A DNA stretch of 64,000 nucleotides from Lineus longissimus (GCF_910592395.1 NC_088326.1:4405001-4469000); one strand, 5' to 3'; shown: positions 1-11,237, counted from the stretch's first letter. Notes: a model not told the origin generated them from the sequence alone. A program made the numbers and translations.

Positions 1-931
1 AAATAAATGAAAGAGGGACCACGACGAGCGTGCTCCATCCCTACTTCAGTAAATTTGACAGGTCAGCTTTAAATATTTGGTGACAGGTTCTACCGGCAGA
101 CGTCAGCACTGGCGGGTGGCAACGCATCATTGGCGGTCAAGGTCACAAATTTGCCGATTTCTGTTGTGAGAGTTTTTGACGGCGATTATGTTCGAATTCC
201 TTCTTATTCCAAACAAATATAGCATTTCAGTGTCAATTGAAACCAAGATGACAGTCGTCTAATATAGGTAGTTAAAACTTTGATGTAAACAAGTGTGTAG
301 ATTAATATTTATTGACCGTTCTACCGGCGATTTTGAAGAAATATTGTCACGTCGCTTGTGCCAATGTCAATGACAAATACTGAGCTTTCAATTTCTGTGC
401 TAGTGGTAACTTGCTGAAGATTTTTTTGTCATGTGTTACATGACGTAAAATAGGCTTGGGAAGTGCCGGAGGTAGTGCATGGAATATGTAGCTTACCACA
501 AAACGGAGTAAATACCAATTACGATGCCGTACCGTGGCGTTGGTGCCAAACTCTCTGTCCTGTCTCAGTGACTGGAGTCTGCCGGTCTGGCGGCAGACCA
601 CCATGTTCCAGCCTGGCGGCTCACTCGCTCGAGATAAATGAGTCGATCACTCGAGATAACCATCTCGATTTCTCGAGTAAAATATCTCGATTGTCTAAAA
701 AATAAGTCAGATCAAGATTGTTAGTTATTAAATGTAACGTCCATTGATTGGGATATTTCAGAATTATTTTTTTTCGAATTGTTAAAAAGATCACGTACAC
801 GGGAGAGTCCTTTCCCACCCACCATTAGACCATTCTATGGAACATGGGTAAAAAAAGTGTATGTTTCTGTATGTTTTAGGTCCGACCTTGACTTCGTAGT
901 TGTTCGTCGTACGAGACACTCTTGCTCCTCC
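1..931. other. 5' flank of DNAJC27, no gene seen
   Basis: I found no supportable coding region here. The open frames are short and lack recognisable motifs. Short TCGAGATAA-like direct repeats lie at about 628-690. The stretch just before 932 should hold the promoter and 5' UTR of DNAJC27, but I see no clear TATA box or CpG-rich core. Confidence 0.5.
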
Positions 932-3900
932 ATGGAACAACACAAGATGAAGAAGCAGAGCATTCGTATTAAGATTATCAGCATGGGGAATGCTGAGGTG
1001 GGGAAGGTAAGTAGAATGGGGAATGCTGAAGTGGGGAAGGTTGTAGAAAGTTAGAAGGCCTACGTCGTTCGTTAAAAATGTTGAATTTGTAATTGAATTT
1101 AAAAATGTCCAATTGCGGAAATACGTACAAGATATAAATTTAAACATTGCCGTTGTGTAGACTGTGTTATACAAATACTATGAATACCAAGTTTCAACAA
1201 ATTCGTATTCATAATAACAGCACTATGGCATTGTGTATTAGTGAATTACTATTTAACTTGACCACAAGTCATTACGAACAGTGTACCCATTTAAGAAGAT
1301 AGCATAGCCAGCATGGAGGTGGTGAAGGCAGATACTAAATTGATAGGTCAAGATAATTATAGACCAAGGTGTCAGCTTACGTAGAAGTGGGGAGGGTAAA
1401 TAGAGAGGTTGAGATATGTACCATGAAATCAGAATTAGTTGAATTTGAAATGCTGAAGTGCAAATTAGCAAAATACATGGAAGACGAATGGAAAAGAAGT
1501 TTTAAAAACCCTCTAAAAAAATGAAAAAGGGTCTGATGCTTGAATTCAATTTTTATTTGTTTACACCTTATCAGAATAGTAATCAGTATCTAAAAAATGA
1601 AATTGGGTTTCACAATTAACACACCACAAACCAGAACCATTAAGCTGGATTCTCCACAAGTTTCTCTCAAGGTAGGTCGGTACCCTTCCTTGATATTCAA
1701 ATCTTTTGCCAGTGTGCAACACAAGGTAGGGTGGCCAGCTATTTAAGGTAGGGTTGGCCTATAAAAAGCCTTTAAAAGGTCCAGAGCAAAGTAGGGTGGC
1801 TGCTTCCAAGGAAGGGTAGGCCGCCGTGACAAATGGCCTTGTGGAGAACATTGGTTTTAGTGTTTGATTGAGTGCCAATCATTTATTCAATGGCTGAACT
1901 ATTATCCTTATTTTTCATTTTCCAGAGCTGTATAATCAAAAGATACTGTGAAAAAAGATTTGTACATAAATATCTTGCCACGATTGGGATTGATTATGGA
2001 GTAACAAAGTAAGTTATACGAAAGAGAAAAATGTATTGTGTGGTTGTTCAAGATAAATTGATATTTTCAACATTTTGCAATTCGTTATCTTGTAAGATAT
2101 CGAATTGCAAAATGTTGAAAATATCAAAATAATGATAAACAATACAATAAAGATGTCGCTGCGAAAATCAGGGAATTTGTTATTCATGCGGGTCGACTGG
2201 TGTTACATCGTCTCCTGGGAAAATGATGTCACAACTAGTTAGCCAAAGGGAAGAAGCCTCATAGCCTAGTGGTTAACAGACTGCTGACTTCCACGGAAAA
2301 GGGCCCGGGTTTCGACCCCAGGGCGAGAACCCAGGATTGAATTTCTGGGTGAACTGCCTTGGCTTTCAAGGAACTTAATTTCCTGGCTCGTCACAGTCCT
2401 TTAGTTGAGAATGAAAAACTGAGGTTCCTTGTATTTGGTGTCTATGCCAGGGAAGGTTAAAGACCCCACCAAGTGAGAAACATGAGTAGCTTGCGTGGAC
2501 TCTACCTCTGGCTGCAGTCAGAGTCACGAAGCCAATAAACCCAATTGGCGCCAAACCGTGGATGGCACGGAAAAACGCTCATCCCTCCTCGGAGGAGTAA
2601 TACTCCCTGGAGAAAATATCCTCTAAGTGCAGAGCGAATGCTGAAGAAGAAGGACGCCGAAGTGAGAGTCATTAATTGCTTTTGTCAAAGAAATTCAAAT
2701 TATTTGTTCAGGAAAGTCTCCTCTGTAACAATTACAGTAGAACCTTTCTTAGTAGAGACCTCTCTATGAAGGACACCGTCTATTAAAGACAGCACTTTTC
2801 AGTCCGGAGGATGTTCTTGATAGAGAGGTTCTACTGTACGAACATACAGCAAATATATTGAGGACAAATACAGCAAAAATCAGATGCCATAAAATCATGA
2901 AATTATTACTGAAATGGTCTTATTTCTTCAGGGTGACAGTCAAAGATAAAGAAATCAAGGTGAACATATTTGATATGGCGGGACATCATATATTTTATGA
3001 GGTGAGGCAAGCTTTCAAAGGCCTTCACAGGTCATTAAAAATTTATTTGTTTTTGAATTTGAAAATTTCTAAATGCATTGACCAGCCAGACAAAAAATCA
3101 GCAAAAACAATCAATATCCTTTTCTGAAGATTGTAGTTCTTGATTCTTTGATTCTTGTACCTTATCTTAAGAAAAACCTTCCTACAGCCACAATCAGCAA
3201 AACTGTTAACTCAAGAGTCTTTATCTGCACACAGTTGGCTAAATTTGGTCAACAAAACTGTCTGGTTTGCCTATTCCTTAGTGCGGGAGCAACCCAGGGT
3301 CAAGGATGGTAAGCTGGCTTGTTTTGCCAGGCCGACTACTGGCCGAGGAGGGTTCCGTACGGGAAAAGGAGCAACCCAGGGTCAAGGATGGTAAGCTGGC
3401 TTGTTTTGCCAGGCCGACTACTGGCCGAGGAGGGTTCCGTACGGGAAAAGGAGCAACCCAGGGTCAAGGATGGTAAGCTGGCTTGTTTTGCCAGGCCGAC
3501 TACTGGCCGAGGAGGGTTCCGTACGGGAAAAGGAGCAACCCAGGGTCAAGGATGGTAAGCTGGCTTGTTTTGCCAGGCCGACTACTGGCCGAGGAGGGTT
3601 CCGTACGGGAAAAGGAGCAACCCAGGGTCAAGGATGGTAAGCTGGCTTGTTTTGCCAGGCCGACTACTGGCCGAGGAGGGTTCCGTACGGGAAAAGGAGC
3701 AACCCAGGGTCAAGGATGGTAAGCTGACTTGTTTTGCCAGGCCGACTACTGGCCGAGGAGGGTTCCGTACGGGAAAAGGGTATCACCTTATTCAGTAAAA
3801 TTGTACTCTTTCATTTCTAGGTGCGGAATGAGTTTTACAAGGACACACAGGGTGCGCTACTGGTGTTTGACGTGTCGGACCGGGCGAGTTTTGAAGCATT

Positions 3901-5649
3901 AGAGCACTGGTTAGGCGAGATGAGGAACGAGATTGGAAACCTGAGTGAGATGGAAAGCATTTTCTTCGTCGTCTGTGGAAATAAGGTAATGGTGGTTGTG
4001 CGTGTCACAAGATTGGAAACTTGAGTGAGATCGAGAATTAACCCTTCCTCCCTACTGCAGATTTTTTTGAAGTGTGCTATGCTTACAGTAATAAAGAGCA
4101 GTGCATCTATTCACTCTTTAAATATGCCTTTCTCCTTTTCAGACAGACAAAAAGCGGGAAGTTGACGAAGCAGAGGGCAGAATCTGGGCCGACAGCAAAG
4201 GCTTCCATTATTTTGAGTCATCGGCACAAACTGGGGATGGAGTGAATGAAATGTTTCAGGTAAAATCAGGTCGAGGCCACAACTGCACTTTCAGCAAGTT
4301 GATTGTTGACCCCAAATATTTAGACCACCCCATTTGCCAAATGTCAAGATTTATACAGTAATCGGGCAATGCATAAGCAGAAGCGTATATAAACAGTAGA
4401 ACCTCTGTATTAAGGACACCCTCGGGACTGACAAGTGCTGTCCTCAATAGAGAGGAGTCCTGATTAGAGAGGTCAAATTGAATGGAAACAACCAATGTGG
4501 GACCAAAACTAGTGTCCTTAATAGAGAGGCTGTCCCTAATAGAGAGGTGTCTGCTAAACGAATTTCCACTGTTTCTATCCAACAACAAGTCCACTGGGAG
4601 TCCACCAGTTACTGTACAGTACCTGCGCGAGTGATTTTTATTGCATGGACGTACGGAATTTTTGCTGTGACGATTGATAAAAATGTGGGAAATCTGCAAA
4701 CGAAATTGCTTGTTGCAGCAACAATTAGTTGAAATGAACCTGTTTGATGTTTGTCATACATTGCAGCGATGACTGATTTTTGTCACAAGCACAGGGATGA
4801 CTCCCGCAGACCAGCAATTTTTAGAGTGGAACATCTAATAAGAACTTGTATTTTAAGAGGTCTCAAAGTGTTAATCTTTATTGTACATTTTTTTTTTCAG
4901 GAATTATTTGAGGGTGTTGTATCCCTTGTCGAAACAGGAGGAAAGCGTCAGCCAATCACAACGCAGTTAGGATACACAAAAGAACAAGTTGACGCCATTC
5001 AGCGACTAAAAAATTCTAAAAATGATTATGAAAGACTTGGTCTTCCTTATGCGGCTTCAAAGTAAGTAACGACAATATGGGCTGAACTTGTGTTGCTGTA
5101 TGGTAACAAAATTCATCAGTAGTAGTTACAGTTGTGCTTCCACCTAGTAAATCCCTGTGTTTTTGGCGCTTCCACCTTTGAATTGCCGTGCTTCAATAGA
5201 CCCGTGTGTGCAAACCCCGTGTCTATTAGCCCTATCGAGCTCATGTGGAACTAAGACTAAGACTCAGGTGGAACAAAGACTAATAACTGGCCATATCCAG
5301 TTCCGAGCACGGTTTGTGGAGGTGCCTAGCTGATTTAGCAGTTCTAATAAGCCACGCCGGTTCATCCAGTAATACAATCCTAGGTTCTCCCCAGGATCGA
5401 ATTTGGCTATGAGGCTTCTCTTACGTGAATGTCGGTCAAAGTCAAGGGAGGCAGTTTATTTGTTGCCAATAAATTGACTGTAATTATTAATTTATTCAAT
5501 TACATCATTTTTTCAGGGAGGACGTCAACAAAGCGTACAGAAAGCTTGCGGTTATTTTACATCCGGATAAAAACGTCGCGCCAGGGAGTGAGGAGGCTTT
5601 CAAACTACTCGTGTCAGCCCGAACTGCACTACTGAAGAACTGCAGGTGA
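932..5649 (+). CDS. DNAJC27: DNAJC27 (RBJ): Rab-like GTPase with C-terminal J domain
   Basis: Seven exons: 932-1006, 1926-2008, 2932-3001, 3821-3985, 4143-4259, 4901-5061, 5517-5649. All have GT/AG borders and compatible phases, and they join to a 267-residue protein (vertebrate DNAJC27 is about 273). Readable GTPase motifs are the P-loop GNAEVGKS split across exons 1/2, switch-I region TIGIDYG, DMAGH in the G3 position, RNEFYKDTQG, NKTD formed across exons 4/5, and SSAQTG (G5). A linker starting GYTKEQVDAI leads to a J domain with AYRKLAVILHPDK, so the HPD motif that stimulates Hsp70 is intact. The family is implicated in MEK/ERK signalling and membrane trafficking and lacks the C-terminal prenylation cysteines of Rabs; this protein also ends without them (LLKNCR). 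The start at 932 gives the family's usual short basic N-terminus. The introns are full of repeats. The identity is very secure; the UTRs are unknown. Confidence 0.96.
983..1048 (+). repeat. 33-bp duplication of DNAJC27 exon 1 3' end with donor
   Basis: The end of exon 1 (encoding MGNAEVGK) plus donor GTAAGTAGA at 983-1015 is followed directly by a near-identical second copy at 1016-1048. In the copy the donor reads GTTGTA, so it is probably inactive. The unspliced frame would read a second P-loop (VSRMGNAEVGK). Confidence 0.85.
1053..1294 (+). mobile_element. MITE, AGGCCTAC...CCCTTTAA family
   Basis: About 240 bp, beginning AAGGCCTACG and ending GTGTACCCATTTAA. Related copies occur near 11238-11478, 46245-46396, 54738-54965 (inverted), 55092-55329 and 55840-56210. 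Ends are weakly inverted (AAGGCC.../...CCTTTAA) with TAA- or TTAA-like borders, which suggests a PIF/Harbinger- or piggyBac-type nonautonomous element. It lies in DNAJC27 intron 1. No coding capacity. Confidence 0.65.
1648..1854 (+). mobile_element. MITE with TTCTCCACAAG inverted ends
   Basis: Left end ATTCTCCACAAG pairs with right end CTTGTGGAGAAC. The interior carries repeated AAGGTAGGGTGGCC-like motifs. A second, better preserved copy lies at 40161-40390. It sits in DNAJC27 intron 1 and is noncoding. Confidence 0.7.
2058..2127 (+). repeat. Near-perfect 70-nt hairpin in DNAJC27 intron 2
   Basis: Arms of about 31 nt (GATATTTTCAACATTTTGC and its complement) with one interruption and a loop of a few bases. 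The length suits a microRNA precursor, but the near-perfect pairing also fits a foldback transposon remnant. Confidence 0.8.
2250..2660 (+). mobile_element. tRNA-derived SINE
   Basis: The head has a polymerase III A-box-like TAGCCTAGTGG and B-box-like GGTTTCGACCC about 40 bp apart. The body (GAACCCAGGATTG ... AAAGACCCCACC ... CTGCAGTCAGAGTC) is shared with the copy at 14848-15200. It lies in DNAJC27 intron 2, same strand as the gene. Confidence 0.8.
2733..2838 (+). mobile_element. pogo-like MITE, short copy
   Basis: Begins TA-CAGTAGAACC and ends GGTTCTACTG-TA, with inner TATTAAAGACAGC-like repeats. Part of a family with at least ten more copies in this window. CAGT termini and TA duplication are typical of pogo/Tigger elements. 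Lies in DNAJC27 intron 2. Confidence 0.75.
3284..3780 (+). repeat. 82-bp tandem repeat, six copies, DNAJC27 intron 3
   Basis: The units are almost identical. Each contains GGATG|GTAAGC (donor-like) followed 22 nt later by TTGTTTTGCCAG|G (acceptor-like), leaving 60 nt between acceptor and next donor. The 60-nt block is open in all three frames. The array ends about 40 bp before exon 4. The short overlapping ORFs seen here result from the repeat length and are not separate genes. Confidence 0.95.
4009..4035 (+). repeat. Fragment of DNAJC27 exon 4 copied into intron 4
   Basis: GATTGGAAACTTGAGTGAG at 4011 repeats GATTGGAAACCTGAGTGAG of exon 4 at 3931 (80 bp upstream) with one visible change. It lies just after the exon 4 donor. 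Confidence 0.75.
4394..4571 (+). mobile_element. pogo-like MITE in DNAJC27 intron 5
   Basis: CAGTAGAACCTCTGTATTAA at the left and TTTCCACTG at the right, with the family's inner blocks (AAGTGCTGTCC, CCAAAACTAGTGTCC). The right end has diverged. Confidence 0.8.
5120..5255 (+). mobile_element. Fragment of the CTTCCACCT MITE family
   Basis: Resembles the left half of the element at 48693-49121 (TTCCACCTA, AATAGACCCG, GTGTCTATTAGCC). It lies in DNAJC27 intron 6. The right end is missing or unrecognisable. Confidence 0.5.
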
Positions 5650-5916
5650 TGCACAATGATACTCAAATGTGATAAAAACAGTTGAACTATAATTAAGGAC
5701 ACATTGGGCTCAAAAGTGCTGGCCTTAATGGAGAGATTTCCCGATTACTGACGATGCTGGCTTTTGTGCACAATAGAGGATTTTACACCATCTCACTGAG
5801 ATTCTAATGCGTGATAGATTTCTGTGCACATAAACACGACATTTGAATTCTGTTTCAGAACTTTGAGGAATCTCACTTCCATCTGAATTTATATTCAGGC
5901 ATGTCATGAGAGTTTG

Positions 5917-6032
5917 GCTAATATTTATAAAAGACTAGTGAATGCTTTTACTTTAAATTCATGTACATTTACACCAGCCATGTCTGTAGAAAACTGTAGT
6001 AAAAGCATTTACTAGTCTTTATAGATATTAGC
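5917..6032. mobile_element. Foldback MITE
   Basis: Arms of about 35 bp: GCTAATATTTATAAAAGACT at 5917 is complementary to AGTCTTTATAGATATTAGC ending at 6032, with about 45 bp between. Noncoding, just downstream of DNAJC27. Confidence 0.75.
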
Positions 6033-6406
6033 CATTGACCTCAGGATTCTTACAACAGATTTTTTAACTGGCGCCACTTGACCTTAGGAAAAAGCAGACG
6101 TCAGATTTGGCTGTCATCCATTACTCTGGATTCGACAGGATAAGAGAAGTCAGGACATGGAGTGACATTCAAAATGGTCACTCAATGACGTCACTAAATG
6201 GCCTCTATATTGCACAGATTTGACGAATCCTATACCAACTACCTTCTTGAAATTAACAAATGAGTATTACTGATGTCTGATGGTTTCAAAATTTTCTACA
6301 TTTATTGAGTACAATGCTGTACAATTATTCCGTCCTTGTTGGGGATTCAGATTGGCTTGTTTTGATTTCTGAAGTTCTTGTGGTAACTCATTTACCCCTT
6401 TAGATC

Positions 6407-6713
6407 TTAACCTCTTCAATCCTAAAACTTGAAAATCCCGGGATCCAAGGATGGTCACGTGGTCGCGAAATTGGGTCCGACTTTCACGATGTATAGCGCC
6501 CGCATACAACCGCCAAAGTCCGGTACCGAGGCACCATCTACCCAGGCATGCTCTAACTGACCCTACTGTACATCAAACACGCTAAAACAAGCAATGAACT
6601 AGCGTCCCAGCTCAATGGAATAAAAATATCACAGAGACTGACCTGTCGGTCGTTGGGAAAAAACGTTATTTCAAAATGACCGACTGGTCGGTCACCGGGA
6701 TTTAAGAGGTTAA
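6407..6713. mobile_element. piggyBac-like MITE with TTAA duplication
   Basis: TTAA at 6407-6410 and 6710-6713 flank ends CCTCTTCAATCC and GGATTTAAGAGG (imperfect inverted repeats). TTAA target duplication is the piggyBac hallmark. No transposase. Confidence 0.65.
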
Positions 6714-7440
6714 CCGGCGGATATCCGGCCACTGATTTTTGTCCATGTACCCCAAACCGCCCACCAGTATATATGTATATAGCTATTCTCAAGTGACACC
6801 ATCGCCATCTTTACTTAAGCAATGAAACTTAAGGCCAGTTTTTGGTTGGTTAGGGATCGCTTGCTGAAATATTATTGACATTTAGTGGCTGGCTTGACCA
6901 GGGGTGCTTTTGGAGGTCAAAATAAGTCGAGCAGAGAATCCCTTGATATTTCAGACAGTGAATTGTTTAGTTTATTCTAGATTTATTTTGATAATAAAAG
7001 CGACAAGTGCATTAACAGGTCATATGTACTTATTCTTTGTTTGCGAGACTGGTGAAATGAACAATAAAAAGGCTCATCAGAACCGATGAGATTGCTTCTT
7101 CAAGCTGCTGTGCCTTAGCTTCGATAGCTTCTCTGTAGGAGTATTGATACAACACCAACCGAGAAAGTGAAATGGCCGAGCCCAGTGCCCCTCCCTCCCT
7201 CGGGGGGAAAATGAGTCTCATCATCACCACGGTAAATCCACAATTCACCAAGGTCAACTGACCATCTACATTGACCATGGTGAGACATTGGGCCATTGGG
7301 TAAAGAACCTACCGAGTGGACAGCATGGATTCCTCTACACAAAGACTGAGTCGATAGTCAGTCGGCAAATAAACCCAACTGGTTCCCAACTCGTAATGTG
7401 ACGGTAATCAAACACTGCTCATCCCATCTTGGTGGAGGAA
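6714..7440. other. Intergenic, degraded SINE-like sequence
   Basis: About 7150-7440 holds motifs shared with the SINE body and tail (CTCATCCC, GGAGGAATGC, AAATAAACCCAACTGG), but no clear A/B boxes. The minus-strand frame here has no recognisable domain. I see nothing in the remainder. Confidence 0.4.
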
Positions 7441-7860
7441 TGCTCCCTGGAGAATAACTCCACGTTCAGAGTGGACATAAGAGAGGTTAAGATTTTGACC
7501 CGAGAACGAGAACAAGGTGGGTTTTTTCCGTGGTTGACGTCATTAAGTCAAACTGATTGTTTTGTATCATTGTTTTTAGGCATACCAGACATTATAAACA
7601 CACTAGATCATTTTATTTCTGATAACAGGCAAAACGGTATCTATCGTCAATGCTCCCTGGAGAATAACTCCTCCACATTCAGAGTAGACATTATAGAGAG
7701 GTTAAGATTTTGATCCGAGAACAAGGTGGATTTTTTCCATGATTGACGTCATCAAGTCAAACTGATTGTTTTGTATTATTGTCTTTAAGCACACCAGACA
7801 TTATAAACACACTGTTTCATTTCATTTCTGACAACAGGCGATACGGAATCTATCGTCAAA
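7441..7860 (+). repeat. Tandem duplication, period 210 bp
   Basis: The segment starting TGCTCCCTGGAGAATAACTC at 7441 recurs at 7651 and runs to about 7860, both ending in ATCTATCGTCAA. The copies differ by point changes and small indels. Noncoding. Confidence 0.85.
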
Positions 7861-8055
7861 ATACAACCTGGTTTTCATTCTCGTATCCAAAATCTTAACC
7901 TCTCTTATGGAGTAGACACTAATGGTGAGGTAAAGAATTAACGAAGGGCCATATTGCATATATATAAATAATAGTTTATTCTATTACCCGCAGTTATTAA
8001 TGTAAAGTTGCCTGAGCAGAACCCTGTTTTACATTCGTTTCGTTTCTTGGAAAAA

Positions 8056-8214
8056 CAGTAGAACCTCTCTATTAAGGACACCCTCCGTACTGGCAAATGC
8101 TGTCCTTAATAGAGAGGTGTCCTGATAAGTGAGGTCAAATTGAATAGAAAGTACCAATTTGAGACCAAAACTAGTGTCCTTAATAGACAGGTGTCCGCTG
8201 AGGGAGGTTACACT
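8056..8214 (+). mobile_element. pogo-like MITE
   Basis: Family left end CAGTAGAACCTCTCTATTAA and right end GGAGGTTACACT, with the typical repeated TCCTTAATAGAGAGG blocks. The right border has mutated, so no clean TA duplication is visible. Confidence 0.75.
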
Positions 8215-8311
8215 CTCAGGCTGCCCAAGGCGAAGGCCGCACTCTCCTTCAAATCGATAATCGATGCCACCTCATAGCCAGTGACATGGTGGTTAATGCA
8301 TATAGTTTTCC

Positions 8312-8822
8312 TTAACTCTTAGGGTGCCGGCTGCTCATGTAGCCCCTGTGCCGAGGCTTTTTTTAGATCATCCATGCAAAAAGTCATCCCAGTGCTGCCA
8401 TCTGCGAATTTTTACTGAAACTATATTTTAGAATTACCGGTGTGCCATATGGACGTACGGGGAACGTCCAAATCAATGGGAATAATGATAAACGATGGCA
8501 CACTACATATGTGACCCGCTCTACCAAAACTAGGCGCTTGTCGCATCTGAACTTGACAGGTTGATACGGACTTGTTGTTCATTTCCCTATTGTAGACCTT
8601 TTGTGAAATGTGACCAAATCAGTTTGTAATAGATTTCACAAAAGGTCTACAATAGGGAAATGAACAACAAGTCCGTATCAATCTGTCAAGTTCAGATGCG
8701 ACAAGCGCCTAGTTTCGGTAGAGCGGGTCACATATATCAAATGTGGACGTACATCGAACGTCTATTAGGCGCATCAATTATCAAAAAGTGGACGTTTGTC
8801 TAAAAGGCACCGTGAGGGTTAA
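8312..8822. mobile_element. piggyBac-like MITE containing a nested foldback
   Basis: TTAA at both borders with ends CTCTTAGGGTGCC and GGCACCGTGAGGG, imperfectly inverted. It contains the foldback MITE at 8507-8735, which must have inserted later. Confidence 0.65.
8507..8735. mobile_element. Foldback MITE, TGTGACCCG family
   Basis: Almost perfectly palindromic: ATGTGACCCGCTCTACC at the left mirrors GGTAGAGCGGGTCACAT at the right, with arms of about 105 bp and a short centre near 8620. Shares its ends and inner block (TTTGTGAAAT, AATGAACAA) with copies at 39682-39860 and 44808-44996. Confidence 0.85.
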
Positions 8823-9637
8823 GGGAAAAAATAATTTTGAGGAAAAACTGAAATGCATGAAAGGCCTGCTGTAACTCAGGGTTCTACTCAAGGAACTTTA
8901 GCATCACATGGACGCCTTGTCAATTTCTATTGGACAACACGAACGACGACATTATCTTACAAGTTTCTTATAATCCGACCACACAAAATGCAGGGCTTTG
9001 ACACAAGCTTAACCTCTGGTGACTATAATTGATGACTATCACTGATTGTACCTGATCAGGCGAACCTGTGTCTCATACATCACTTCTCTGGTATCTGATG
9101 AGGCTCAATGAGACGCCGAAAACGTGTATTTCTTTCTGTGGGCGCAGGTTGGCAACAAACGACCACGTGTAACACCCCCTCACAACCACATCTTGGCGGG
9201 ACGACACGTCACACCCATGTCGCATCCCACCTCGCCGTCACGTCCGTAACAGACTGATGCTAGCTCTACAACAAACCCATGCAGTGAAAAGATTCTGCTC
9301 TGACGACTTACGTCAGTCCACGGTCATACCTCGTCTGAAGCAGACGTGCTTTTAATTTAACTTCTCTCATCTTTTGCGTTTTCAAGTCTACCCCTAACTC
9401 TGTCATGACCAGCAAAACCTGATTATACCATACTCCTTGATCAGGTTGATCCTGGCGTAAATTGCCGTAAATATGTTGTTTTTTATCGCCGATTTCGCAA
9501 GTTAAAACTTGATGGCCACCATTTGCAATTTCACATCATGGATCACATCATAGGTATAATAATGCCATGAAATGCTGAAAATTATTTTACCTCACGTGAC
9601 ACTGAATGACGTGCCGAACAATTTATACACTCAATGA
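8823..9637. other. Intergenic, nothing recognised
   Basis: No long open frame, no clear repeat and no RNA gene could be supported. Confidence 0.4.
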
Positions 9638-10270
9638 CACCAAACCTACTGAACCGTTTGAAAGTGAACCTTTAAAAAAATGTAGGTCCTTAAATTCGCC
9701 TGCTTCTTTCTCTAGTGACTAAACACAAACAGCACCCTTTATAAACACTTCACACATTCAATAAACTATTGAACCATTTGACGGTCAACCTTCAAAAAAA
9801 TGTAGGTCCTTAAATTCCCCTCGTTCATTCTCTACAGGGTGGCCCAGAATTATTTTCCGTGTCCCGTGATTTTGAAACAGGTTATTGTACAGCTTACATG
9901 TAAAATGTACAATACTCTGTTTCCAAATCATGTGACCTAGGGAAAATGATTCTGGGCCACCATTTAGTGACTTAACACAGACAGCACTCCTATTGCACCA
10001 TTGGAATTTGTTAAAAACTTAGTTCTAAAATTCACTTGGCTTTCTCAGGCAGCACCCTTATGAATACCTAACATTCTCAAACTTCTGAACCATTTGAATA
10101 TGAATGCAAGTCCTTAAATTCACCTTGCTCTTTCTCATGTGACTATAACGTAAACTTCACCTGTATAAACACCGCACATGCTCAATGATACCAAAACTAT
10201 GGAAAGCCATTTGAAAGTGATTTTATTTTAAGTTCTTAAATTCACCTACAGTCCAAATCAAAATTGACAT
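9638..10270 (+). repeat. Diverged tandem repeats, about 120 bp, with inserted MITE
   Basis: Related blocks (TGAACC-TTTGAAAGTGAACC ... ATGTAGGTCCTTAAATTC) recur at about 9640, 9765, 10000, 10085 and 10190. The array is broken at 9838-9961 by a foldback MITE. Noncoding. Confidence 0.65.
9838..9961. mobile_element. Small foldback MITE
   Basis: Ends GGTGGCCCAGAATTATTTTCC-like and GGAAAATGATTCTGGGCCACC-like are inverted repeats; the centre (TTGTACAG/ATGTACAA) is also palindromic. Inserted in the 120-bp repeat array. Confidence 0.8.
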
Positions 10271-11237
10271 CCCTTAAATCATGTCAGTAGCGTGCCACTG
10301 ACGCAAGCCAGTAGGTCGCGTTTAAGGCGTGCGTAATATACTCACAACCTTCACGATACAAATAGCGATAAGTGCGTCACTGGTGCGTGACAGACATCGC
10401 GACGTAAATGTCGCACGTAACTGATGCAAAGCAGAAGGCATGTAATTGTGACTTGGACTGGCTCTTTCTCATACGGGGTGAAAAAAGAGTAATATCAAAG
10501 GCACTTTACAAATTCGAAAGTCTCATAACTTGTACATACATCTTAAAGTTGTGATAGTACCATTTCCCTTGAAGAAATATAAGATATGTGATAAATGCAC
10601 CAACGGATTTGATAACTTTTACTGTCGACACACTCAGCACACAAGTCTCAGCAAAAGCTCAAATGTCAAGCCCTGCAAAATGTGGATGTCTAATATATAG
10701 GCCTACTCAGAACTGAATTCATGACAGCATTCAGGGGCAGAGTAAAAGTGCATGATCACGATAAGTAAGGTACATCACATAAAACAAAAAAATCTCGCAA
10801 AAATAGTTGCGCCAAAACCAGATATAGGCCCACTGACATTGGTAACCAGAAAATCCTGTCAACTATTAAGCTGAACTGAAACAAAGTTTTAGTTCACGAT
10901 TTCACTAAAAGGTGGCAGCTCTGAATGGAGTAGGTTTTTGCAACCTAGTGGCTAGTTGTTGAACTAAAATAACTAGAATTTGTATGGGATATTCTCGTGA
11001 TTAAAGTCGGTTTCTGGTAGATGTGAAACTAGTTTTGTCAGAACTTTTTTATAATGTGATTTTAGCACCAAGTTCATAAGGATGAAAGAATTTTCACTCC
11101 GTCCCCAAAATGTTGCCACAAATGAAATTTTTTTTATCAATGGCTAACAGTCCAGAGAAGTTAGAGCCTTGTTTCGCTGAACACTGCGATCAGGCTATCA
11201 TGATATATTTGAAATATGCACCACATTTTCTGAATGT
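10271..11237. other. Intergenic, nothing recognised
   Basis: No supportable gene or clear repeat. Confidence 0.4.

Noticed and set aside
3319-3798. Series of identical 77-79-residue plus-strand ORFs
   Set aside because: Overlapping readings of the 82-bp tandem repeat, not separate genes.
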